DNA of 64,000 bases, from assembly GCA_021432605.1 (NCBI GenBank), contig MU271148.1, forward strand, positions 875,362 through 939,361, read 5' to 3'. A model generated the notes under the pieces. It ran no database searches. It saw only the letters and a list, made by a program, of their open reading frames with translations, and had not been told where the DNA came from. This stretch comes from Coniochaeta sp. PMI_546. Its lineage: Eukaryota; Ascomycota; Sordariomycetes; Coniochaetales; Coniochaetaceae. A program made the translations under genes and the position numbers. Below are positions 47,301-58,800 of the stretch, one piece after another (position 1 is the stretch's first letter; every line of letters starts with the position of its first letter).

Positions 47301-47979
47301 CATCACATTCGACGGCCGCTGCGGCTGCAATGCACTTTTCTGTGAGAAGATATTGTCAGCACCCAGATCCTCGGAGAGATGGGCTGGAGATAGACATACC
47401 ATTACAGCATTCCGTGCTCGTGCTGAAGGAGCAGATCCATAATCCCTTGTCCGAATTACAGGCGTCGCCTTTGTCAGCCTCACCAAGATCTGCGCAGAGA
47501 GGGCCGTCATCTCCGGCGCTGTCTTGGTCGACACAGCAAGGCTCGGTCTCTGTCCGTATATCCGCTCCAAAGTCCTCGGCGCAGCACTTCTTCTCTCCAC
47601 AGCGAGACACCTTTGCGGAAGGAGAAGAGATAACGGGCGAGGCGCATGTTGCTGCTGCTGAAGCCGGCGTCCCCCCTTGGGCCGGGAGTGCGCCACAGCC
47701 ATCCGAACGAGTTGAGGTAGAGTTACGTACGCAATCCGCTGCCTCCTTGCGCGAGATGTCTGAGCCGTCCGCGGATTCGATTACCGGGGGGCAGCAGCTG
47801 ACTCCTTGGATTAGCCTCGCGCTGCTCGCAGGTTCATTGCACTGGCTTGAGCGTGCAATGGATACCTCGATGGCATCTTCGTCACCCGGGTTGATCTCCA
47901 TGTTCTGCTGTTCTGGCCGTGCCATGTCCTTCGAAGCTGCACAGGCACTGCCTTCTCCCGCACAGCATCCGGAGCCCAT
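44306..47979 (-). CDS. Heavy-metal P1B-type ATPase with Cys-rich N-terminus (PCA1/CRP1-like)
   Basis: Three exons (47979-47400, 47339-47277, 47229-44306) encode 1188 residues. The first ~390 residues are Cys-rich and disordered, with eight Cys-Cys pairs. One heavy-metal-associated domain follows with GMTCSGC at 391-397. The transport core carries TGE (721-723), the membrane CPC motif at 833-835 (ISCPCGIGLAVPM), the phosphorylation site DKTGTLT at 877-883, the HP motif (GNKHPVSVA, about 915) and GDGTND at 1070-1075. Eight membrane helices are expected. The CPC motif and single HMA domain place it with Cu(I)/Cd exporters of the Candida Crp1 / yeast Pca1 type rather than the Golgi Ccc2 type. It should export copper or cadmium across the plasma membrane. 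Metal specificity is inference. The gene is divergent from the dienelactone hydrolase gene. Confidence 0.95.
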
Positions 47980-48966
47980 TATCTTTCAACTGGTGGCTTT
48001 TAAACCGAACCTGAAACTTGGATGTTCGATTCAGAACCTATTTAAACAGGTATCGTGACAAAGATCAGGGTATGCTTGGGGAATTAATTGTTTGCTGCTC
48101 ATCTGGCATCTGTACGGGTTTCCCGCCACTTTGATAACTTGCACGAAATGGTTGATGAGGATGTCACGAGTGGAAACGACGGCATTGCGGCCGAGAACGG
48201 AGACGAGTGTTGTCCAGTTCGGCGGCTTGCAGAAGTCATTGCCAAGAGGCGGGACGACATCAGTGAGCGGCAGTTACGGTGTCACATTCATAATCGAGCC
48301 GGCCCGAACTTTTGTAACGGCGAAGAAATATACATAAAGCAATTCTCTGTTCTGATTCATCGTGACATGGGTGTCATTTGAGCAACGTGTGCTCCGGTAC
48401 ACACCGTGGTAACCACAGAGTCTTGTCTGACGAGAACAACAAAGCAAAGCAGTGCTTTCCGCCCGACGATGTCCATGTCCAGATGTAACTGATCGTGATG
48501 CGATACCTCACCCAGCTATGCCCTCCATGAACCTTTTGGTCAGATGGTAGAGATGCCGCATGCGCACATTTGCCAAACATGAGAGTCCGCTTAGACAGAA
48601 ACCCCATGGACCAGAGGCAAGCTGATGATCATCCTTGAAAGATTGTAGAATTGAAGCTCTCTCTAAGCGATGGTAGATGTCGATGCTGGGAGAAGTGGAG
48701 CTGTGATTTTGAATGTGCCCGGCAATCATGAAGTCTGCCTAGAGCTTGATGAGCTCAGGTACTTAGCTAGTAGCTACCCTACAAGCTCACTGTGGGGCAT
48801 ATTACAACACAACCGTCTTGCTTAGTGAGGCAATTGCAGATCACATCGTTTGACTTGGCTACCTTAAGGTGGTGTTGAGATTCGATTCAACACAGCATCG
48901 TCTCGCTAGATAATTCTCTTGACGACAAAATCCAGCACTTTCAGTTCTACAGAAACATCAGACACA
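47980..48966. promoter_or_regulatory. Intergenic between divergent P-ATPase and dienelactone hydrolase
   Basis: This 987-bp region includes both promoters. An ACCTTAAGGT palindrome lies at 48,861-48,870, about 100 bp upstream of the hydrolase ATG. No metal-response element could be identified with confidence. Confidence 0.45.
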
Positions 48967-50410
48967 ATGTTGATCAAGGAAAGCCATGTCGATGTGCAGA
49001 CCAGCGTCAATGGGAAGGAGAGCTCTATGAGTTAGTCGCACCATACCATCAGCCAGTTTACTGAAGAAGTGAGCACTTCGCTAACGACGAGGGCAGGAAT
49101 CTTCCTCTTCCATCCTGTAATTGCGGGATACCCGAATGCGTAGGACTTCCATGCCTCGAGTAGTAGGCACTGCAGTACTTGAACCTGACTCGTTACTCAG
49201 ACGCTTTCCGGGAGTGGTCTTGTTCAGCGAGATCTACCAGGGTTAGACCTAGACAGCGCCCCTCATCGTTCTCATGATAAAGAATTCATGTCCGACTAAC
49301 ATCGTTTCGCAGTCACCGGTCCGGTAGCCAGATTCGCCAGGCAGATCGCCGGCCAGGGCTACATCGTTGCCGCACCCAGCAGCTACCACGACTTTACTGG
49401 TCCGGAGCCTCTGGCCTATGATGTACCTGGTACAGACCAGGGGAACGAATGGAAGGTCCTCAAGGTCGGTATTTCCCACGACCACTGCCGTCTCTTAGCA
49501 CCGAGGAATGCTCGGCAAATGTCATCATGCGCTCTTGCAACTTGGCCATCTAGCTACATACTGTGTGGGCTGGCTTCCGTCTCCAAACCATATATCTCCT
49601 CAATGCCCCTTCTCCACCATGTTACAGATTCCGATCCACAGATATTCGGACCTTGCTCCGGCCAAGGGACCCTGATGTTCAACGGCTCCAACTGACACGA
49701 GAGTCCCCCTGCCGTGAACCTCACCACATCACACTGATTACAACTCATACCAGGGAACCACTATGCTGACTCATTCCGCAGACCCTAGAGTCATACGATG
49801 AAGACTCCCGCAAGACCGTCGACTACCTCCTGACCCTACCAACCTGTACCGGCCGCATCGGTTCCACAGGCATGTGTCTAGGCGGCCACCTCGCCATCAG
49901 AGCAGCCGTAAGCAACCTCCCTCCAACTCCCCTGACCTATCCCCCCCTCATCACAACCATCTGACTCACACTCTACCCAACCAGCTCGACCCCCGCATAA
50001 CAGCAACAACAGCCTACTTCCCAACCGACATCCACTCCCGCACCCTAGGCCCCTACACCGAACCCAACACCTCCGCCACCCCGCCACCCGACAGCCGCCA
50101 CACCCTCGACAACCTCCGCCTCCTCCGCGGCGAGACCTCCCTCATCTTCGGCATCCGCGACACCCACGTCCCGGACTCGGGCCGCGACCTGATCCGCGCC
50201 AAGCTCCGCGAGGCCCGCTGCGTCTTCAGCTGGCACGAGTTCGCCTGGGCCCAGCACGCCTTCATCAGGGACGAGCTGAGCAAGGGCCGCTACGACCCGG
50301 CCGTCACCAAGGCCTGCTTCGAGGTCCTGCTCGAGCTCTTCGGGAGGGTGCTCAAGACGGAGCTGGGCGATAGGGTGGACGACGGGGCTAAGCTTGAGCA
50401 TGTCTGTTAA
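48967..50410 (+). CDS. Dienelactone hydrolase family protein
   Basis: Six exons (48967-49030, 49097-49139, 49201-49241, 49313-49464, 49782-49907, 49985-50410) encode 283 residues, consistent in phase. The alpha/beta-hydrolase core is visible: FPGVVLFSEIYQVTGPVARF, YIVAAPSSYHDFTGPEPLAY, and the nucleophile motif GMCLGGH with Cys in place of Ser. The Asp (FGIRDTHVPDSGRD) and His (WAQHAF) complete the Cys-Asp-His triad. Bacterial relatives open the lactone ring of dienelactone in aromatic degradation; fungal copies have mostly unknown substrates. The small early exons (43 and 41 nt) follow weak donors (GTTAGT, GTAGGA, GTTAGA), so the 5' structure is less certain than the rest. The 317-bp fourth intron uses a GTCGGT donor and is unusually long. 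The last exon is GC-rich with strong bias. Confidence 0.87.
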
Positions 50411-51858
50411 AAGTAGCCTGGCTTTACCTTGTGTGATCCTGGGATCCTCGAGAGGTGAGGTGGGTGGTGGGAAATGGCAGGTGATAAGTAATGCCTATAC
50501 TTTGTTGTACTATTGCTGCAATATGAATATTGAGGCGGTGACATCAAGGGCGGGTGTTTGATGTATATGGGCTACATGAACCCAATCAGACACCACAAGT
50601 CTATCTGGATTAAGATTTAAACAGGGACTTCCCTGCTTTCCGGAATACCACCCGCGGCCTAGTCAAATCCCAAGCCGTGTTTCGAGTTCTATCCTTAAGT
50701 GGTGGACAGACGTCCAACTTTACTTCAAACACGCGCCTGTCCTTTCTTACTGGGACGCGAATCCCGGATTCGGTTCATGATCGCCCCCGGTGCCAATAGC
50801 AGACATCTAGAAAAGGCGATATCATGCAAGGGGTCATAACACCAGTTAACATGGGACAATGGATGCTGAGTCCGCAACAGGGACAGTCGCACTGTATAAT
50901 CGTCGCTACTTGACAGAGTGAAGTGATGATAGGGGCATACAAGAATGCTATAGTAAGGATAAGGACCCCGGTCAAACAGACAGAGCTCCCTCGCAATGCG
51001 GCGGCTTGTTCTATCGGTATCTCAACAAAAAAAAAAAACGACAAATGCTTTCCGCTCAGGCCAACCCGCTCTTTTCTCACACCAAGTTGATATCCCACTT
51101 GGCGAGTAAAGGATACGGGACCAACAGGTAATCAGACAAAACCAACCTCCATTAACATAATAAAAAGAATATCAGCCTGAGGAAGCGTTCCACCCAAAAA
51201 TCCGGGTATCTTTTTGGGGCTCTCCCCAAATCTCCACCGTGTTGATGCAAAGTAGACCGAATCCACCCAAAAACACTTGTCTTGACCTCTATATCCCAAA
51301 GCGAAAGTTAGAATGAAGCCGCCCCCAATTTCGTCCTGGCCAGTTACACATGCGCCGTTTCAGACCGCCGGCTTTTTTTAGGAACTCGAACGAAAATGTA
51401 GCAAGAATGACAAAGAGATTATAAGTCTCTCCGTCATAAAGAAAAGTGAAGAATACCTCCCCCCCTTTGGGGACAGCCAGCCTGGTGTGGAGGACTCCAA
51501 AGCGCATATGCCGCCGTCCAACGGGTGGCGGCACATGAAGTGCATCTGCCCGGTCGTTTCGCGAGGTCATACCGACGACTTCATCAACCCAGCGCGTCAA
51601 AGTCGTCCCTCATCCATCATTATCACGATCATTTTCCCATTCCCTTCTTCCTTCGTTAATTCTCAAACCCAAAATGCCTCTCGTTCATCAGCATAAGTGG
51701 CTAGAAAGTGCTCCAAATGACCTCATACCCCGCCAGGTAGGCCATTCCGCTCGATGGAGCGCAACAGAATACGTAAGCGCAAACGCACCAGGACGTTACA
51801 ACCACGCTGACTTTCAGTCCATCAATGCATTCAAGTTGTTGCATTCGACGACAACGAG
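50411..51858. other. Intergenic, convergent 3' flanks
   Basis: This 1.45-kb region lies between the hydrolase and the kinase gene. It contains a 12-A run near 51,030. Frames such as 50775-51098 (minus) have no recognisable features. Confidence 0.5.
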
Positions 51859-54800
51859 TCACTGCACGGAAGTTTCCGTCTTGATCGTCTGGTCCGAAGC
51901 ATTTGAAGACGGCGTGGTGGCGGAATCATGAGCTTGCGAAGTCTGACCACTTTCCGGAATCATTTTCTTTGCCGTATCCGTGCTCCTCACGCTGCCGTTG
52001 GTGTTCCGCCGGCGGGCCGTAGTCAAGATCCTCCCCATGCCCCCCGGGCTCAGATCCTTTGCCCGGTTGTGGTTTCTTGACCTGCCCATCGTCAGGCCCT
52101 CATCACTGTCGCTATCGTCATCATCGTCCCTCACGGTATTCGATGGCATCAGCCTTTGCGTAGGATGGGACGTCTTGGCCGCGTCGTTGTCGAGTTCAAC
52201 AGGCACAGTGCCGTCGAGGAGCAGCTCCTCTTGCGCCTCAAGAGGAAATCCTGCCGGTTGCACCTTCGCCAAGGCGGGAGGCGTGAGCGAATCGGTCGTT
52301 TCCAAGATGGATGATGCCGAAGGGACGCCCGGATTGCCGAGGAACTCGCCCTCAAGATCGGCCGACACAGAGCTTGTACTGCTTAGAAGAGCTGGGAGTG
52401 ACGGATCCGACTGGAATGCGAGAATCTGGTCGGCATTGTGACCCTTGAACGGCATAGGATTGGCAATGCATATCGGGCTTGCTGCCTCGCTTGGACTCGT
52501 CAATGGTGTTGATAGATTGCCAAGCGATGTTGAATTAGACGAGACAGCGGTGCCGGCCGTCTCCTCTCTCGAAGGGGCAATAGGACGGGGCTTTGTGGTC
52601 TCAAGAGGTGGCGACGGCGGGCAAGGAATCCTAGCAGCAGCGTCAATGTCGAAGTCGGCGTCCACGGGCCGTCCACGCTCCGATTGCCCGGTCTTGAGCA
52701 TGTAGGCATTCTCCACGGCATGAAGTGCTTTGGAAGCAGAGTCACAACCGGTCGAGAGGGCCTCCCCCTCCGGTCCATCATTTTGGACGCGATGCGCAGT
52801 TGTAGGTCTCTCGCCGACATCCCCGGGCCCTTGCTGTGTTTCGCGCACATTCGGTGCCGACTTGAGCTGGCTCTGCTGATAGCCCGCAAAGCTACGCGAC
52901 TGTTGATACTGAGACAACGGAGAAGCCAGTTGTGTGATGATGGAGGACGTGAGTGGACCAGCAGTCCGCAGCACCGGAGGCCGCGGCGGCAACTGTATGG
53001 AGCCTGGAACGACCGCGGTATTCAACGACACCTTTGCCTCCGCTCGCTTGTCGCTGCTAGTGAAGAGACTGGCCCGGTCGACGGACCTTGCTCGTGATAT
53101 GTCGTCCGAGGGAGGCCGCGTGTCACGTGCCTTCCTGAGTGCGCTGCTTGGGTCGTCGTATGAGCCCGAAGAACCATCGAAGCAAGGAGTCGCTGGAACC
53201 GTGCGCGACTCGTACGACCCCGGAAAAGCCGTAGATATAGAACGAGAGTGGAAATGAGAATGGTGCGGTAGAGGTGGTAGAGGCTTGCGACCTTCCTTTC
53301 TGGAGTGCTTGTCCGAAGATGAATCAGGTGCGGCGAGGGACTCCACCATATGCTCCAGGCGGCTTTCAGTCAGAGTCTGCTGCACATCCGATAGCGGTGG
53401 TGCCTCACCATCCATTGGAGATCCTTGTGGACTGGCCACAACGCTGTGGGTCAATGGGTGCTCGCCTTGGGATTGATGACCTCTCAGGCTTGCGAAATAG
53501 TCGTCAGCTCGTCGGTCCCCTCGGAGGCTGCGGCGGCGAGCCTCCCGGTCCCGTGAAAACGGCGTGGAAGGATTCGTAATAGGGGTATTCTCACCCGACC
53601 CGCCCACGCTACTGGTAGCCCTCTTGCGCGATGAGCTTTCTGCTCGGTCCCCCCGCGGGTGCATGACTTTGTCAACGGCTTTCTTCACAGCGGACCGCGC
53701 CCGTTCAAAAATTGATATCGGAACGACCGCCTCCTCCATTTCTTTTGCGTCGACATGGATCTTCTGGCCCCTGGCTTGTCTCGATGGGTCGGTGTCATCG
53801 ATCCAGCCGACGACATTCGGGAGATCCTTGGTCACCCATGCGTGACGTTTGACCTCTCGCAATCTTATCCTCTTATCCGGATGTTTCGTCAACATGCGCC
53901 TGAGCAGGTCTTGGAGTTCTGGCTCGATGTCTTCGTAGGCTAGATCATTGTCATCTCGGTATGGCGGGTGGTTGTACCTGGTATACAACGACTTCTCGAC
54001 TGGCTTCGTCGATGGATCAACAGGTTTCAAACGCCTTGTGGGGATGTACACTTCTTCAGTAGCGATCTTGCGGAACATTTGCCACTCGTCCTCGGCGAGG
54101 AAAGGGATACGAGCAAAGATCAGACAGTACAACGTCACGCCCAAGGACCACACATCAATCTGCTCGGTGATCTTTGGCTGGGATTGGCCTGGTAAGGCGT
54201 CGAGACTGTCTGTGTAGCAAAGCTCCGGAGCGAAGAACGCCGGGGTGCCGACTGTCTTGGCGAGCTCCAAATCGTTGTCGAAGTCCTGGGCCTCGGATTC
54301 AGACACAGTCTCATCCGGTTCGCCATCGCGTATCGGACGGCCGAAATACGACACTCCAAAATCAGAGATCTTGACGCGATGGTCCCTCGTCCAGAGTAGA
54401 TTGGCCGGCTTGATGTCACGATGGATGATACCTTCATAGTGCAGGTACTCGAGTCCGAGGACAGTGTCACGGAACGTACTCCTGGCCGTCTCGATCGTAA
54501 AGCAAGGAACGTACGAGAAGTCGTCCGCATAAGGATCCGGCAGTTGGTTGTAATCGAGCGACGACATGTGCGAGATGATTGAGTCTGCCATGCTCGGCGA
54601 ACGCCCACGGAAGGATGCTTCATCAAAGCCTGGGGCCATCGACACGTCAAGCGCAGTCGATGATGCTGGATTGGAGCGCAGATTTCCAGGTGTCTCTAAA
54701 TCGTCCTCGTTCGGGATAGACAACTGATCCGGCTCGGACGGATGGGGAGTTGCGGCTCGCGAGATGGACCGGAAGGAATGGTTACGCGACGGAGCTCGGG

Positions 54801-55820
54801 AGGTGGCCCTCGAACCAGCCAGTGAGCTGGTCCTAGAAGGTATATATTGGGCCACGCTGCCGTAGCTACGGGATCTGAAGTCGTCTTCGTCATCGGTGGC
54901 AGTCCCGTATTCCAGACTCCAGTATTCGGGCTGCGTGTTTTGACCCTGAGACATCCTCGCACGCTTGGCGTCTTTCACGGCCTGGAGACGTTGCCGACTC
55001 TGTTCGTAGATCGTTTCCTCCTCTGTGGGTTTCTCCCCGCGCATCTCCCTTTCTACTCGGCGCCTCTCGAAGGCGCATATTCTGGGTAAACCCTTCTTCC
55101 TCCAGACGACCTCACCAAGCTCGACATGTTCGAGGACCATATAGATCTTGGAGAGCTCTGGGTCGTCGATAACCTCTAGGAGTGCGACAACGTTGGGATG
55201 GCGTATCTTCTTTAGAATGGCAATCTCCCGTTTGCTCTTGTCCCGATTGTTGGATACGGTGCTGATCTTGCCCAATTTCCGTTTCTTGGAGAACCTCGGG
55301 ATGATCTTGATTGCCACGTTTTCGCCGGTTTCTTTGTTCCGGGCAAGCTTGACCTTACCATGAACACCTCTGCCCAGCTCGTCGATGATCTCATAGCGGT
55401 TAATGACCTTTCGCCCGGTTATATAGTCGGTGTCGACGAGTGCCTTATGAGTTCTGAACGGAAAGACTTGTCAGCAACTATCAGAAGCGAAGTGCGAAAC
55501 TCTCACCGCTTCGATTTCCTCGTCATGGTATCGAAGCAGACAAGTGCAAAACCGATGAAGTATCTGGCCACTTACTCCCTGACTCTGTAGTTCTGCAGAG
55601 GGTGCAGCAACGGACTGTTCCCAGCTGGGGCAGGTGTTGCGCCCTCAGAGGAGGGGAAGGACATATTGAGCCGCTGGTTGGAGGGGCTGAAAGGACCAGG
55701 CGAGGAAGCAGGCGTCGTATTCGCAGTGCGCATAGGCAGCTGTGTAGGAAGCGGCGGGAGGTTGCTGTGAGATTGGGAATGAGGATGCGGCCTCGACGGG
55801 TGTGGCGGTTGAGAGTCCAT
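51859..55820 (-). CDS. Ser/Thr protein kinase, CaMKK / SNF1-activating-kinase type
   Basis: Two exons (55820-55576 and 55453-51859), joined over a 122-bp GTAAGT..CAG intron, encode 1279 residues. After a Pro/Ser-rich N-terminus, the kinase domain starts near residue 100. Visible elements are the Gly loop GRGVHG (109-114), catalytic Lys131 in VAIKII, HRD at 426-428 (IIHRDIKPANLLW), DFG at 446-448 (ISDFGVSYFG) and APE at 490-492. The KIRHPNVVALLEVIDDP block and the LARNKETGENVAIK start match the yeast Sak1/Tos3/Elm1 and S. pombe Ssp1 group, which phosphorylate the activation loop of AMPK/Snf1. An insert of roughly 190 residues (about 198-395), rich in Ser/Arg, splits the two lobes. The C-terminal ~680 residues are Ser/Pro-rich and disordered. 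A regulatory or calmodulin role for the tail is not visible. Confidence 0.93.
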
Positions 55821-58800
55821 TGTGTCGTCGGGTTGTATTTGGTGGGCAAACCTTCATGCTGAGTTGAACATGGTGGTTGCAGTCGAGCTGCGTGGTTATG
55901 ACAAGCAAAACGTCCGCCCGCAAACTCTCTCTTGAAACACCCTAATCTGACAGACCAAACGCTGCAAGAGAGGTTGATGCTGTAGATCCGATATCACACG
56001 CCCATCGTAGTATGCGAGGCAGTGGCTCAGCGGACAAGATCCAAGAGCAGCGCAACCGGGCAGGGAGAAATTATGTGCTTGAGGCCGAGAAATTGACTCC
56101 TCAAAGAGGCCAGACAAAGTTAGATAAAACCTTATATGACAATTCGTCGCAGGAAGTAGTATGGTTTTATCGCGTTTGGAGTTCGGTCATGGTTGTGATG
56201 TAGTGATGGAATCGAGAGGCTCGCAGATAGAGGGGAAGGAATGACATTTGTGAGGTTTGGTCAATGCTGGCGGGAAAGGCGAGTGAACGGGCGACAGAGA
56301 CTCAAGTGGGCTCCGCTTTGGGGTGGGCCGGTTGTGCCAAATCGGTCAGATCGGACGGTGCACTGCACGGGTGCCACTGGGCAGAGAGTGGCCTGTTGCG
56401 GCGTCGGCGCCAAGTACCCAGTGTACCTACCAGTCTAACCTGCCCACTGTACTACCTGAGGTACCTTGTGTGCGATACGTACCTTACCTTAGGTATCCTT
56501 CCCACTTGAAGGTGCAGACTGTGCAACTGATCACCTCTCTTACTGTGCATTATATCAGCCCAGAAACAACCTTTATTTTATGAAGCACCCACCACCAACA
56601 TCAATCTATTCTGTCAGCATGTTGCTAGCTGTATATTATTGATTTTAAGAGGCGACATTGAGGGCTGTCACCCGTCTCCAACATGCGAGCCTCGAACCTA
56701 GGGAATCATCAAAGACTCGATTCAGAGAAGGGCCCCAAGTGTTTGACCAGCTTTACCGCAGTACTGTGTGGTAAGATAACGTGCCAAGAGCTACACAACT
56801 CAGTGACGCAGTGCGTCACTAATTAATCCTAGCGCGGACATGTATGTACAGTTGACCCTGGGACTTTTCAGTGGCATCTTCTATGTTGTGAGGAGAAGTG
56901 CCAACCTCAATAAGTCTTCTTCTTCTGGGGTGAAACCTATCCTGCCCCAGATTTCATGATGCAGAAGCTGGATCGGAGGAAGCTTAGGGAATGAATCGAT
57001 GAACCGCCGAGTTACTCTGGCGGGAAGATAACGATGATCAGAGAATCGAAACACGTTCGCACCCAAAAGATAAACCATACAATACATAAGGTACATACCT
57101 GTACAGCACAAGGCGAGAGGAAATACTATGTACAAGCTGTATTCACAGTCCTCGTGGGTCGTATTCGCTACATGGTCTACACGAATCCATATTCGGAACA
57201 GAGAACATTTACGATGATGATTTGTGAGAGCCCAACTCAGCGCCCGGAGCGAATCTGGCTTCAAACAATCGAACATGGAACAAAAGCAGGAGGGGCTGTG
57301 TGTCCCCACAAGTTTGGTCAAAGCCAAATGCGCTAGCAGCTAATTGGCCCCTGATTGGACGAACTGCAGCTGCCGGGATGTCCCTTGTCAGCCCCCTCCT
57401 GCATGGCGTTGGCCAAGTCTTCGACAGCCCAGTGGTTGGATGGACATGATCTCCTGTGAGATATGATATTTTGTTGAGGGCCGCACTTTGTTGGAAGCCC
57501 TCATCGCCAGTCTTGTTTGTTGGAATTGAACCACCAGCGCAAAATACAAGTACTGGTAGATCTTATGTTGAGAGTCGCTGCCACCATGGGAGTCTGGTAA
57601 GCCGCTCGGTTACTGGACCAGGGAAGGCAAGGGTATCTACTGCGTACGGCTCGAAATGTGAAGCCATGCTTGCGTGTAGAAACTGGAGCTGAAGTTTCGC
57701 CGGTCAACTAGAGAATGGCAGAGGCATTGGCCAGAATGTGAGGCTGGCAGACTTGAAGACCTTGAGGCGCATCAGTTTCGATACCGGAAGCAGTCCAGCG
57801 TCGGGTATTGCACCTACACGTGGTTCAGCCAGTGCGGGGTTATCTGCACCAAGACAACGCTACTATCCAGACATAGGATTACTGTGCAGTACCACAGTAG
57901 GCCGCGATTGGAGATGTCATCTCAATAGCTCCTCAATCAGCACGCACCTCGACTTTGTATGGTTCCTTGGTTGGGGTTCCCGACGCACCTTCTCCATACT
58001 GCGGATGCAATGCATGCTACTCTGCCTGTGGTGAGGATCAGTTAGGCACCATTTCAGGTTGTTGTTGGGTTTTGAGACAGCGCAAAGGTTCTAAAGAGAT
58101 GATATTTGACCGCAAACCTTGCGCTTCTACCTCGAGGCCTAAGCTAAAGATGCGATCATATGCTTGCATAGAGGCAACATACCTAAAGTGACAATTACCT
58201 GAAAGATATAATACCTGAGTGGTTTTGTATTGCACAGGGGATTTGAGTTTGAATAACATGCACCATGATGTAAAGTTATACGGCTTTCTTGCACATGTAT
58301 CCACGTACACTACGATAGTACACGCGAAAGTGAAGACCGTCCTGCGGACTGATGTAGCAATCGAAGCGCCTTTTTTGTTCCGTGTGGGGCCGTTTCCGGC
58401 CAGAGTCGCGGGCCAGACCGTTCGAAATTTAAAGCTGCAAGCCCAGCATTCTTTCTTTTTGCTGCCCAGCGCCGTGTGGCACAAGAATGATTCCAGGGGT
58501 GGTCCCGGCCGGGGTTCATGGGCAACGTTGTGATATCTTCTTCACTGTGCATCGTTCGACTGCACTGCAGTTATCGCGTCAGTATGACAGACAAGAGAAA
58601 AGAGACTACATCAAATGTCAAGTATGACCTTACAACTTACGGATTATGCCTGTCACCGGTGGCGGCCTGTCTGCAAAGTGCATTCGAAAACGGAGTCACG
58701 GTCCCGTAGTCTCTTCTAGAGGGAGTGGAGGTACTAGTGTATTCCCTTCCAGCCGCATTTTACACTGTTCATACTGCTGCCGAAGCAGATCTAGCTGATG

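Noticed and set aside
55453-55576. Possible microexon (MTRKSKR frame) inside the kinase intron
   Set aside because: There is no usable acceptor: the only AG upstream lies about 12 nt from the donor, too close for splicing. A single 122-bp intron keeps frame.
56881-57327. Minus-strand frame with FPKLPP and HHEIW, resembling the fungal 2EXR motif
   Set aside because: The match is limited to about 15 residues, there is no hydrophobic or basic follow-up, and the rest of the frame is uninformative.
57900-58040. Cys-rich plus-strand segment (PYCGCNACYSACGED) as a possible secreted peptide
   Set aside because: No signal peptide, start codon or splice model could be attached to it.
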